Shown one piece after another: positions 9,677-26,003 of a stretch of 64,000 nt of DNA. Numbering within the stretch: position 1 is the first letter of the stretch; every line of letters starts with the position of its first letter. The notes beneath the pieces are model-generated. The model searched no databases, was not told the DNA's origin, and saw nothing but the letters and a program-made list of their open reading frames with translations. Origin of the DNA: Streptomyces mirabilis (GTDB taxonomy: Bacteria > Actinomycetota > Actinomycetes > Streptomycetales > Streptomycetaceae); the NCBI RefSeq assembly GCF_039503195.1, contig NZ_JBCJKP010000001.1, forward strand, positions 682,001 to 746,000. The letters are read 5' to 3'. Made by a program: the position numbers and the translations under genes.

Positions 9677-10160
9677 CACCACGTACCACTCATCAAGATC
9701 CGGACCAGGTGCGGACCGACTCAGCCTGGCACTCGACGTTTCCACTCTTTGTCGCAGGTCAGGAGTGAGGTCAGGCGTGTACCACCAGCAGACGAAGAAC
9801 CTTCTCGTGTCGTACTCGGCGCAGAAGCTCGGCTTCTTCTAGACGCAGAAAGAGGGCGCCTGACCAGGGAAGATGCGCGTCAGGTGCCCTTCTCGGCACA
9901 CCAAGGGCAGTCCCGCGTCGCTGATCGCGCGGCCTCCAGAAGTGAGTCACCGGCAGCCAACCGGGCGGCCCGCCCCAGAAAGGGCCACGAACCCGTCCGC
10001 CGTACGGAAAGCGCACGCCGCGCTGGGCGCCGGGCGGCGCGTCGCCGCCCGTGCCGGAAGGTCAGTCCGTCGACCTGTTCGGCGAACGTCGCCTGCGGGC
10101 ATGGGCGTTCACGGTAGCCGAGCCTGCGCGGTTCCGGGTTGGCGTGCGTCGAGGTCTGCG
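9677..10160. other. Intergenic region with an orphan terminator, no gene recognised
   Basis: A short plus-strand frame ends ...HQQTKNLLVSYSAQKLGFF at 9842, 10 bp before the hairpin at 9853-9890, and may be the tail of a deleted gene. No other coding signal was found. Confidence 0.4.
9853..9890 (+). terminator. Orphan hairpin terminator
   Basis: AGGGCGCCTGAC (9853-9864) pairs with GTCAGGTGCCCT (9879-9890) with one G-U. It follows a stop codon at 9842 but no intact gene. Confidence 0.55.
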
Positions 10161-10194
10161 GGTCAGGCCCGCACGGTGCCGTGCGGGCCTGACC
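10161..10194 (-). terminator. Perfect 16-bp hairpin ending the 10.2-23 kb operon
   Basis: GGTCAGGCCCGCACGG (10161-10176) and its exact complement (10179-10194) flank a 2-nt loop, 9 bp beyond the stop of the CE1 esterase gene. This is the likely transcription stop for the seven-gene minus-strand array. Confidence 0.85.
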
Positions 10195-10202
10195 CCGGTG
10201 TG

Positions 10203-13620
<3,418 letters not shown>

Positions 13621-13678
13621 GTGGGGCCTCTCAGAAGGGTTGGCGGGGGGCTCAGGAAGAGCGTCAGCGGTCACGGGA

Positions 13679-18063
<4,385 letters not shown>

Positions 18064-18153
18064 CCGTTCCTCCTGCGATTGGGTGCCGCTGCGCTGCGGC
18101 GCGGCGACATGCGGGGGCGACGCCCCGGAGTCGAGTGCGGGTCCCTCACCGGG

Positions 18154-19695
18154 TCAGCTCAGCGACCATTGCTGGTTGGATTGGCCGTTGCAGGTCCACA
18201 GCTCCACTGGGGTGCCGTTGGCGGTGGCGGCGCCGGTGACGTCCAGGCACAGGCCGGACTGGGCGCTGGTGATGGTGCCGTTGGCGTTCAGCGTCCACTG
18301 CTGATTGCTCTGGCCGTTGCAGGTCCAGGTGATGACCTTGGTGCCGGAGCTGGTGCCCCGCCCGGAAGCGTCCAGGCACAGCCGGCTGCCGCCGGAGTAC
18401 ACGGTGAGCTCCTGGGAGGCGGTCTTCGACCAGGTCTGGTTCGCCGCACCGGCGCAGTCCCGGATCTGTGTCTGCGTACCCGGCGGCGTGGACGAGCCCG
18501 GCACCTCCAGACACCTGCCCGCACCCACCGCGTGCAGCGCACCCGTCGTGCCACCGCCGCCGCCCACCCCGTAGCCGGCGGCGGTGATGGCGGCCTGCAC
18601 GGCGTTCTCGGTGGCGTCGGAGGGATAGCCCGCCGTCATCGCGCCTTCGAAGAACTCGCCCACGCCATTGGGACTGTTGTCGCCCCCGGTGCCGAGCAGG
18701 ACCGAACTGTCCACCTTCATCGGTGAGTAGCCGTTCGGCAGGGGACCGGAGAAGGTGGTGGTCAGACCACCGCTGCTGCCGTTGCCGTATTTGAGCGTGA
18801 AGTTGCTGGTGCCGTTGTTCTTCAGCCACGCGCTGACGAACGGATAGTGCACGCCCTGATTGTTCAGGTCCTTGTTGGAGCCGGCGTTGGTGTGGAACAT
18901 GCCGTTCTCCAGGTCGGCCTCGACCCAGGGGCCGCTGCCGGTGCAGCCGCCGAACCAGCAGGCGTTGCCCCAGTAGATGGCGTTCATGGTGGCGTTGCCG
19001 GTGTCGGTGTGGGAGTTCTCACCGCTGCCGTAGTCGAAGCAGCACCACTGGTTCGTGTAGTTCGACGACGTCACCATGTAGATGCCTTCGGGCTGGGATC
19101 CGGTGGCCACGCCGCTCGCGTGGTCGATCCGGTAGCCGACACCGGGAGTGACCTTGACGCCGAAGACCTGATGGCCGGCCGCGGTCACCGGCAGAGTCAT
19201 GGCGTCGGCCCCCACGTCGGATCCATTCGGGCCGGGGCCCTTCCAGTAGCCGCCCCAGGAGATCGGCAGGTCGTTGTGTCTGGGGGTCTGGTCGTAGATC
19301 TTCGTGATCGTGCACGACGTGCCCGCGCAGAACGACACCTGGGACGCGGCGTCGGCGTACCCGCCCGCGCCGAGCACCCCGATGTCGTGGTAGCTGCGGT
19401 CGGAGGACCGCTGGATCTGGTACAGCGGCCCGTTGTACGACGCGAAGAGCGCCCTCGTCGTGGCATGCGCCGTCACACACGGCGTGCCGCCCGCGGCATA
19501 GATGTCGCACGGAAGCGACGCGTCGGCCGCAGACGCGTTCGTCGGCGGGGTCGCCGGGTGCACGGCGGCGGGCGTACCGGTCGGCGGGGATGTGGCGAAC
19601 GCCGGTGTGCCCAACGCGGCCAGGGCCATCGCAAGGGCGATCAGGAGCGCGGCCGGGAATCGCCTTCGTCTGCGATCGGTTGCTGATCCGGGCAA
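18154..19695 (-). CDS. Secreted GH54 alpha-L-arabinofuranosidase with C-terminal ricin-type lectin domain (copy 1)
   Basis: The 513-residue protein starts at TTG 19695, chosen because GAGGAGG sits 5 nt upstream and a signal peptide follows at once (RFPAALLIALAMALAALGTP). An upstream in-frame ATG at 19770 is less likely. The GH54 domain (about 60-375) begins [20 protein letters not shown]. It keeps the nucleophile Glu in GPWVEADLENGMF and the acid/base Asp in LLGTGGDNSPNG, judged by comparison with the fungal AbfB family. The trefoil (about 385-513) takes the place of the fungal CBM42. It removes arabinofuranose side chains. The gap to the preceding GH27 gene is only 71 bp. Confidence 0.88.
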   Translation of the reverse strand: MPGSATDRRRRRFPAALLIALAMALAALGTPAFATSPPTGTPAAVHPATPPTNASAADASLPCDIYAAGGTPCVTAHATTRALFASYNGPLYQIQRSSDRSYHDIGVLGAGGYADAASQVSFCAGTSCTITKIYDQTPRHNDLPISWGGYWKGPGPNGSDVGADAMTLPVTAAGHQVFGVKVTPGVGYRIDHASGVATGSQPEGIYMVTSSNYTNQWCCFDYGSGENSHTDTGNATMNAIYWGNACWFGGCTGSGPWVEADLENGMFHTNAGSNKDLNNQGVHYPFVSAWLKNNGTSNFTLKYGNGSSGGLTTTFSGPLPNGYSPMKVDSSVLLGTGGDNSPNGVGEFFEGAMTAGYPSDATENAVQAAITAAGYGVGGGGGTTGALHAVGAGRCLEVPGSSTPPGTQTQIRDCAGAANQTWSKTASQELTVYSGGSRLCLDASGRGTSSGTKVITWTCNGQSNQQWTLNANGTITSAQSGLCLDVTGAATANGTPVELWTCNGQSNQQWSLS

Positions 19696-19766
19696 GGAGA
19701 CCTCCTCTGTGGCGGTGCCACCGCACGACGGCACCGAAGCTGCCGGTGACCGAGGCGAGGGGGGAG

Positions 19767-21416
19767 TCATGCCAGCGTCCATCGCTGGCTGCTGCTGCCA
19801 TTGCAGGTCCACAGCTCGGCGAGGGTTCCGTCAGCCGTGGCCCCTCCGGTGACGTCCAGGCACAGGCCGGATTGGACACCCGTGATCGTCCCGTTGGAGT
19901 TCAGCGTCCACTGCTGGTTGCTCTGGCCGTTGCACGGCCAGATCTCCACCTTCGTCCCCGGCGTGGTCTGGTTGTTGTAGGCGTCCAGGCACATCTGGCC
20001 GCTGCCGGAGTAGACGGTGAGCTGGTTGGGCGTGGAGTGCGTCCATATCTGGTTGACCCCGCCGTTGCAGCTCCAGATCTCCACCTGGGTGCCGGCGGTC
20101 GTGGTGGAGTTCGGTACGTCCAGGCACTTGCCCGAACCCACCGCGTGCAGCTCACCGGTCACGCTGGTGCCGCCGCCGCTGGTGCCGCCCGCGACCCGGT
20201 ACATCACCGTGCCGTGCGCCGACACCGAGGCGCTGATCGTGCCCGAGGTGGTCGAGACCGCCCCCGACCACAGGTCGGTCAGCGTGTAAGCGGACGCCCC
20301 GGTCTTCCCGATCGCGGCCGCGGTGGTGGTGACGGTCGCGGTCGAATCCGTCTCGTTGAACAGCGCCACCGACACGTCCCCGCCCGCCAGCGGCTTGGCC
20401 AGCACGTCCCGGCCGCCCGAGGAGGAGACCGTGGTGCCCTGCTTGCCCAGTGGGTCCTGGTCGACCGCGATCACTCGGGAGTTGGTCAGAGTGGACAAGG
20501 TGTCCGCACTGGCCGAGGGGATGTTGGTGCCCGCGATCAGCGGCGCGGCCATCTCCGCCCACAGACTGAACTCACTGCGGCTCTCGGTGGCCGTCATCGA
20601 GCCGTTGCCGACCTCCAGCATGTCCGGGTCGTTCCAGTGGCCGGGTCCGGCGTAGGCGGCCAGTCCCACGTTGCTGTGGAAGATCGACAGCATGCTGGAG
20701 AAACTCGGGCTGATGTCCCCGGTGGTGCGCCAGCTGTTGCCCACGCCCGCGCCCCAGGTCCACACGTTCTCCTGGCCCCAGTTGCACAGGCTGAACAGGA
20801 TCGGCCGGCCGGTGGCCGCCAGGGCGTCCCGCATCGTGGTGTACCGGGTCCGCGCCGGCGCCCCGGTGTTGTTGCAGTTGTCGTACTTCAGATAGTCCAC
20901 GCCCCACGACGCGAACGACTGCGCGTCCGTGGTCTCGTGCCCCAGGCTGCCCGGATACTCCGCGCAGGTCGCGGTGCCGGCGTCCTCGTAGATTCCCAGC
21001 TTCAGCCCGAGCGAGTGCACGTAGTCCGCGGTGCCCTTGATGCCGTCGGGGAACTTGGCCGGGTCCGGCACCAAGTGGCCGCCGGTATCGCGGTTGTGGG
21101 TCATCCAGCAGTCGTCGATGTTGACGTACGAGTAGCCCGCCGCCTGCATGCCGTTCGTGTGCATGGCCTGCGCGGTGGACTTGATCAGCGACTCGGAGAC
21201 GTTGCAGCCGTACGCGTTCCAGTCGTTGAAGCCCATCTGCGGGGTCAGCGCCAGCCCGTTGCCGAGCGCGGCGGCGGGCTGCGCCGTGCTCAGGGAAAGG
21301 AGGGGGGCCGCCGCGGTGAGCAGCACGGCCGAGAAGGTGAGCGCCAGGGTTCTGCGCAGGGACAGCAGCGTGGACAGCGGCCGAAGACCCCTGGCTCTCG
21401 CAGTGGTCATGGGCAT
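19767..21416 (-). CDS. Secreted GH27 alpha-galactosidase or beta-L-arabinopyranosidase with ricin-type lectin domain
   Basis: The 549-residue protein has a signal peptide (LALTFSAVLLTAAAPLLSLS), then a GH27 barrel starting LALTPQMGFNDWNAYGCNVS. The catalytic nucleophile Asp is in VDYLKYDNCNN and the acid/base Asp in GHWNDPDMLEVGNG. A C-terminal beta-domain and a CBM13 trefoil (about 415-549, QVEIWSCNGGVNQIW and similar) follow. This arrangement is the same as described Streptomyces GH27 enzymes, some of which prefer beta-L-arabinopyranosides, so the sugar specificity stays open. ATG 21416 is used (GGAG about 10 nt upstream); a second ATG at 21410 is equally possible. Confidence 0.9.
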   Translation of the reverse strand: MPMTTARARGLRPLSTLLSLRRTLALTFSAVLLTAAAPLLSLSTAQPAAALGNGLALTPQMGFNDWNAYGCNVSESLIKSTAQAMHTNGMQAAGYSYVNIDDCWMTHNRDTGGHLVPDPAKFPDGIKGTADYVHSLGLKLGIYEDAGTATCAEYPGSLGHETTDAQSFASWGVDYLKYDNCNNTGAPARTRYTTMRDALAATGRPILFSLCNWGQENVWTWGAGVGNSWRTTGDISPSFSSMLSIFHSNVGLAAYAGPGHWNDPDMLEVGNGSMTATESRSEFSLWAEMAAPLIAGTNIPSASADTLSTLTNSRVIAVDQDPLGKQGTTVSSSGGRDVLAKPLAGGDVSVALFNETDSTATVTTTAAAIGKTGASAYTLTDLWSGAVSTTSGTISASVSAHGTVMYRVAGGTSGGGTSVTGELHAVGSGKCLDVPNSTTTAGTQVEIWSCNGGVNQIWTHSTPNQLTVYSGSGQMCLDAYNNQTTPGTKVEIWPCNGQSNQQWTLNSNGTITGVQSGLCLDVTGGATADGTLAELWTCNGSSSQRWTLA

Positions 21417-21458
21417 AAGTCATCGACTCCTGGGATGAGTTGGGGAGCTTCGCGGAGT

Positions 21459-22955
21459 TCAGCGATAGTTGGCGGCTGTGATATTGGCCTGCACCGCGTT
21501 GTCGGTCGCGTCGGAGGGATAGCCGGCGACTACCGCCCCTTCGTAGAAGGTGCCGGCGCTCAGGTTGGCGCCGCCGCCGGGCTTGCAGCAGTCGCCGCCG
21601 CTGCCCAGGACGATGGCTCCCTGTTTCTTCATGGGGCTGTATCCGTCCGGAAGCCCGCCGTCCCACAGGGTGGTCAGGCCGCCGGACTGCGCATTGGCGC
21701 CCTTGAGGGCGAACCTCGACGTCCCGTTGTTCTTCAGCATCGCGGTAACGAACTTGCTGGGAAAAGCACGCTGGTTGGTGTTCCAGGACTGGCTGCCGCC
21801 GGAGTACAGGCCCCACTCGAGATCGGCCTGCACCCAGGGGCCGCTGCCGACGCAGCCGCCGAACCAGCACTCGGTACCAAAGTTGATCGCGTCCATCGCC
21901 CCGGCGGCGTCGGCCTTCCTGGTCGTCTCGCTGTTGCCGTAGTCGAAGCAGCAGCCACTGTTGACGTGAGTGCCACTGGTGACCATGTACGCCCCTTCGG
22001 GTGCGGCGCCGGCCGGCACGCCCGTCAGGTGACCGTCCCGCCAGTAGCTGTTCCCGGGATTGATGTACAGCGAGTACGCCTTGGTGCCCCCTGCGGTCAG
22101 CGACTCGGAGGTCGCCTTCGCGGGGCTGCTCTGACTCGATCCCGAGACCTGGGCCGAGCCCTGGTACCACAGGTCGTTGCCGTGTCCGGACTGGTCGCGG
22201 ACGACCGTGATCACACACGAGGTCCCCGCGCAGAACGAGTCCTGCGCCGCCGCGTCGGCGAAGCCGCCGGGCGTCAGCACACCGATGTCCCTGGTCGCGT
22301 TGTCCGAGGAACGCCTGACCTGGTACAGGGCGCCGTTGTACGAACCGTAGAGCGCCCGCACCGTACTGTGCGCGGCCACGCAGGGCGTACCGCCCGCGAA
22401 GTAGATGTCGCACGGGCCCGATCCGCTGGGCGGAGGTGTCGGGGTGCTCCACTTCTGGTTGCTCTGGCCGTTGCAGGTCCACAGGATGACCGCGGTGCCG
22501 TTGCCCGTGCCCGCTCCGTTGACGTCCAGGCAGAATCCGGACGCCACACCGGTGACGGACCCGTCGGAGTTCTGTCGCCACACCTGGGTTGGCCGCCCGT
22601 CGCACGACCGGATGACCACCGGGGCTCCGGGAGCCGTCTGGTTGTCGTAGGTGTCCACGCACCGGGTGCCGTTCATCGTCCTCAGCTCACCCGCCGACGT
22701 GAACTCGAACGCCTGATTGACCTGGTCGTTGCAGTCCCAGATGTCCAACGCCGTACCCGGCGTGTCGACGTTGCCCTTGACGTCCAGGCACCGCCCCGAC
22801 GCCGAACCCACCAGGGGAGCCACAGGTGCCGATACCGACCAGGTCGGCGCGGTCGCCAGCAAGACGGTGAGCAGTGCCATCACGCATACGGCGGCGGTTG
22901 CCGACAAGCGTGGTCTACGAGCGGGGTTCCGGGGCGAAACGGATGAAGGCTGCAT
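21459..22955 (-). CDS. Secreted GH54 alpha-L-arabinofuranosidase with N-terminal ricin-type lectin domain (copy 2)
   Basis: The 498-residue protein has the domain order reversed relative to the other two GH54 copies: signal peptide (about 1-40), trefoil (about 45-170: APLVGSASGRCLDVKGN, CNDQVNQAFEF), a short proline linker (STPTPPPSGSG), then the GH54 domain from GPCDIYFAGGTPC to the C-terminus. The nucleophile Glu (GPWVQADLEWGLY) and acid/base Asp (VLGSGGDCCKPGG) are present. It is the first gene of the seven-gene array running to 10203. The 346 bp before it hold a perfect palindrome and GACATCC half-sites, so this is the likely promoter for the whole array. Confidence 0.88.
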   Translation of the reverse strand: MQPSSVSPRNPARRPRLSATAAVCVMALLTVLLATAPTWSVSAPVAPLVGSASGRCLDVKGNVDTPGTALDIWDCNDQVNQAFEFTSAGELRTMNGTRCVDTYDNQTAPGAPVVIRSCDGRPTQVWRQNSDGSVTGVASGFCLDVNGAGTGNGTAVILWTCNGQSNQKWSTPTPPPSGSGPCDIYFAGGTPCVAAHSTVRALYGSYNGALYQVRRSSDNATRDIGVLTPGGFADAAAQDSFCAGTSCVITVVRDQSGHGNDLWYQGSAQVSGSSQSSPAKATSESLTAGGTKAYSLYINPGNSYWRDGHLTGVPAGAAPEGAYMVTSGTHVNSGCCFDYGNSETTRKADAAGAMDAINFGTECWFGGCVGSGPWVQADLEWGLYSGGSQSWNTNQRAFPSKFVTAMLKNNGTSRFALKGANAQSGGLTTLWDGGLPDGYSPMKKQGAIVLGSGGDCCKPGGGANLSAGTFYEGAVVAGYPSDATDNAVQANITAANYR

Positions 22956-23079
22956 TCTGTTCCTCGAAGATGTGGGGGAAGGGGGCAGAGAGTGCCGTGC
23001 CTGTCCGAGGGAATCCAGCCGGGGCGGTCCGTCGACCGCTCCCGCCAGCGGGCCCGAATGTACTCACAGAGAACACTCA

Positions 23080-23094
23080 GACATCCCATGTTCC
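23080..23094. promoter_or_regulatory. GACATCC-type operator half-site upstream of the GH54 copy 2 array
   Basis: GACATCCCATGTTCC lies about 125 bp before the start at 22955. A related GATCCATCCCATGTTTG is at 23154-23170. The same core recurs at 52858 and, as a perfect inverted repeat, at 60936. Confidence 0.45.
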
Positions 23095-23112
23095 ATAGTG
23101 ATCCCACACACC

Positions 23113-23125
23113 TGACACAGTGTCA
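23113..23125. promoter_or_regulatory. Perfect palindrome TGACACAGTGTCA
   Basis: Six-base arms TGACAC/GTGTCA flank one central base, about 160 bp upstream of the start at 22955. It looks like a dimeric repressor site; the binding protein is unknown. Confidence 0.45.
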
Positions 23126-23208
23126 ACGCACGCGTCTCACCGAATCAGAACTCGATCCATCCCATGTTTGTCCTGGTCAGCTCGCCATGACGGCATGCCG
23201 GAACCCGC

Positions 23209-23234
23209 GTCCGGCGACGGTCACCGTGCCGGAC
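23209..23234 (-). terminator. Hairpin downstream of the GH10 xylanase gene
   Basis: Nested stems GTCCGGC/GCCGGAC (23209-23215 and 23228-23234) and ACGGT/ACCGT (23217-23221 and 23223-23227) form one long hairpin about 70 bp after the xylanase stop. Confidence 0.6.
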
Positions 23235-23301
23235 ACGGGGATGGATTCGCGGTACTCCGAAACGGACCGCGGGCAGGAGCGCGCGCTTGGCGCCGATCAC
23301 C

Positions 23302-24777
<1,476 letters not shown>

Positions 24778-24842
24778 TCATTCTCCTTGTGTGTGAGAGG
24801 GGAAGACACCGACCGCGAGACGCTGCTGCGAGTGGAGTGGGG

Positions 24843-25946
24843 TCACGGGCTCAGGAGACCGGCAGAGCGGTGCGTACCGTCAGTGGTGGATGCACCGGGG
24901 TCGTCGAGGCAGCGGCCGGAGACCGGGTTGCGGTAGCCGCCGTTGTACGCCTGCCATTGCTGGTTGGTTCCGCCGTTGCAGTCCCAGACCTCGATCGTGG
25001 TGCCGTTGGCGGTACCGCGGCCGGTGGCGTCGAGGCACTTGCCGAGGGCCCGCAGGGTGCCGTCGGAGTGTGCGGACCACTGCTGCGCGTCGAAGCCGTT
25101 GCAGGTCGCGATGTCCGCGGCAGTCCCGTTGGCGTTGTTGCCGCCGTTCACGTCCAGGCACTTTCCGGCGATTCCGGAGCGCACCTGACCGCCCGCGGAA
25201 GCCGGCGGTTTGATCCAGCCTGCCGCTTCCGCGGCCTGGACCCCGGCGTTGAAGGCGACCGCCATCTTGCGGTAGCCGTTGTCGTTGGGGTGCGGGGAGT
25301 CGGCCAGGTCCACGCTGGTCAGGGCGCTCGTGTCCAACAGGCGTACATGCTTGCCGGCGTCCTGCTCGGCCTGCACGATGCCGGGTGACTCGGCGTTGAA
25401 CGCGGTCCGGTTGGCCTCCTCGGTGCCGCTGGTGGAGATGATCACGGTGCCGACGAGGACGGTCGCGTCGGGTGCGTCGTTGGTGATCCGGTCGATGAGC
25501 GCGCGGAGCCGGTCGGGGGCGGTCGGGATCTGGTAGCCGCCGTTCAGGTCGTTGGTGCCGATCTCCAGGGTGACCACGTTCGGCCGGTAACGGGCCAGCA
25601 CGGAGTCCGCGATGCCGGTTATCTGGTCGATGCGCCAGCCGGAGCAGCCTTCGTTGTCCGGGTCGGACATGGTGCCGCCCCGGCCCGAGCCGACGAAGTC
25701 GAGGGCGTGGCCCTCGGTCGACAACTGGTTCCGCAGAAAGCCCCGGTAACTGTTCCCGGACGGGCTGCCGACACCCCAGGTGATCGAGTCGCCCAACGGC
25801 ATCAGCCGCAGGCCGGTGGGCGTTGCGGCGGCCCGCGCGGCGGAGGGCGGCGGTTCGGTGCCAGTGGCGGCCGCCGCGGGCAGGGCGGTGCCGACGCCGA
25901 GCGCGGCCGTCAGCGCGGCGGCCTGGGGTGCCGCGTACTTCTTCAT
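24843..25946 (-). CDS. Secreted SGNH/GDSL (CE3-like) esterase with a cut-short ricin-type domain
   Basis: The 367-residue protein has a signal peptide (about 1-27), then an SGNH hydrolase domain: block I Ser in LRLMPLGDSITWGVGSPSGN, GGTMSDPDNEG, block III Asn in EIGTNDLNGGY, and the catalytic Asp/His in DSPHPNDNGYRKMA. This resembles CE3 acetylxylan esterases. The trefoil starts normally (GIAGKCLDVNGGNN; WDCNGGTNQQWQAY), but the third repeat breaks off after CLDDPGASTTDGT and is replaced by HRSAGLLSP. The last QxW motif is therefore missing, probably through a frameshift or deletion near 24890. A frameshifted paralogue is at 61088. Confidence 0.85.
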   Translation of the reverse strand: MKKYAAPQAAALTAALGVGTALPAAAATGTEPPPSAARAAATPTGLRLMPLGDSITWGVGSPSGNSYRGFLRNQLSTEGHALDFVGSGRGGTMSDPDNEGCSGWRIDQITGIADSVLARYRPNVVTLEIGTNDLNGGYQIPTAPDRLRALIDRITNDAPDATVLVGTVIISTSGTEEANRTAFNAESPGIVQAEQDAGKHVRLLDTSALTSVDLADSPHPNDNGYRKMAVAFNAGVQAAEAAGWIKPPASAGGQVRSGIAGKCLDVNGGNNANGTAADIATCNGFDAQQWSAHSDGTLRALGKCLDATGRGTANGTTIEVWDCNGGTNQQWQAYNGGYRNPVSGRCLDDPGASTTDGTHRSAGLLSP

Positions 25947-26003
25947 CAGCGTTCCTCACTGGTGCGGGACAGTGGGTGGGGGGTGAACGAGCACGCGAGC
26001 GGG

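Larger units (their letters stand above)
22956..23301. other. Regulatory gap between two polysaccharidase operons
   Basis: No gene is seen. The region contains the terminator of the xylanase operon (23209-23234), the half-sites at 23080-23094 and 23153-23170 and the palindrome at 23113-23125, which together should form the control region for the gene starting at 22955. Confidence 0.6.

Noticed and set aside
19590..22946. Very long plus-strand open frame (over 1100 codons) opposite the GH54 and GH27 genes
   Set aside because: It is antisense to three clearly real genes, has arginine/valine/glycine-rich text without domains, and arises from the GC-rich third positions of the minus-strand genes.
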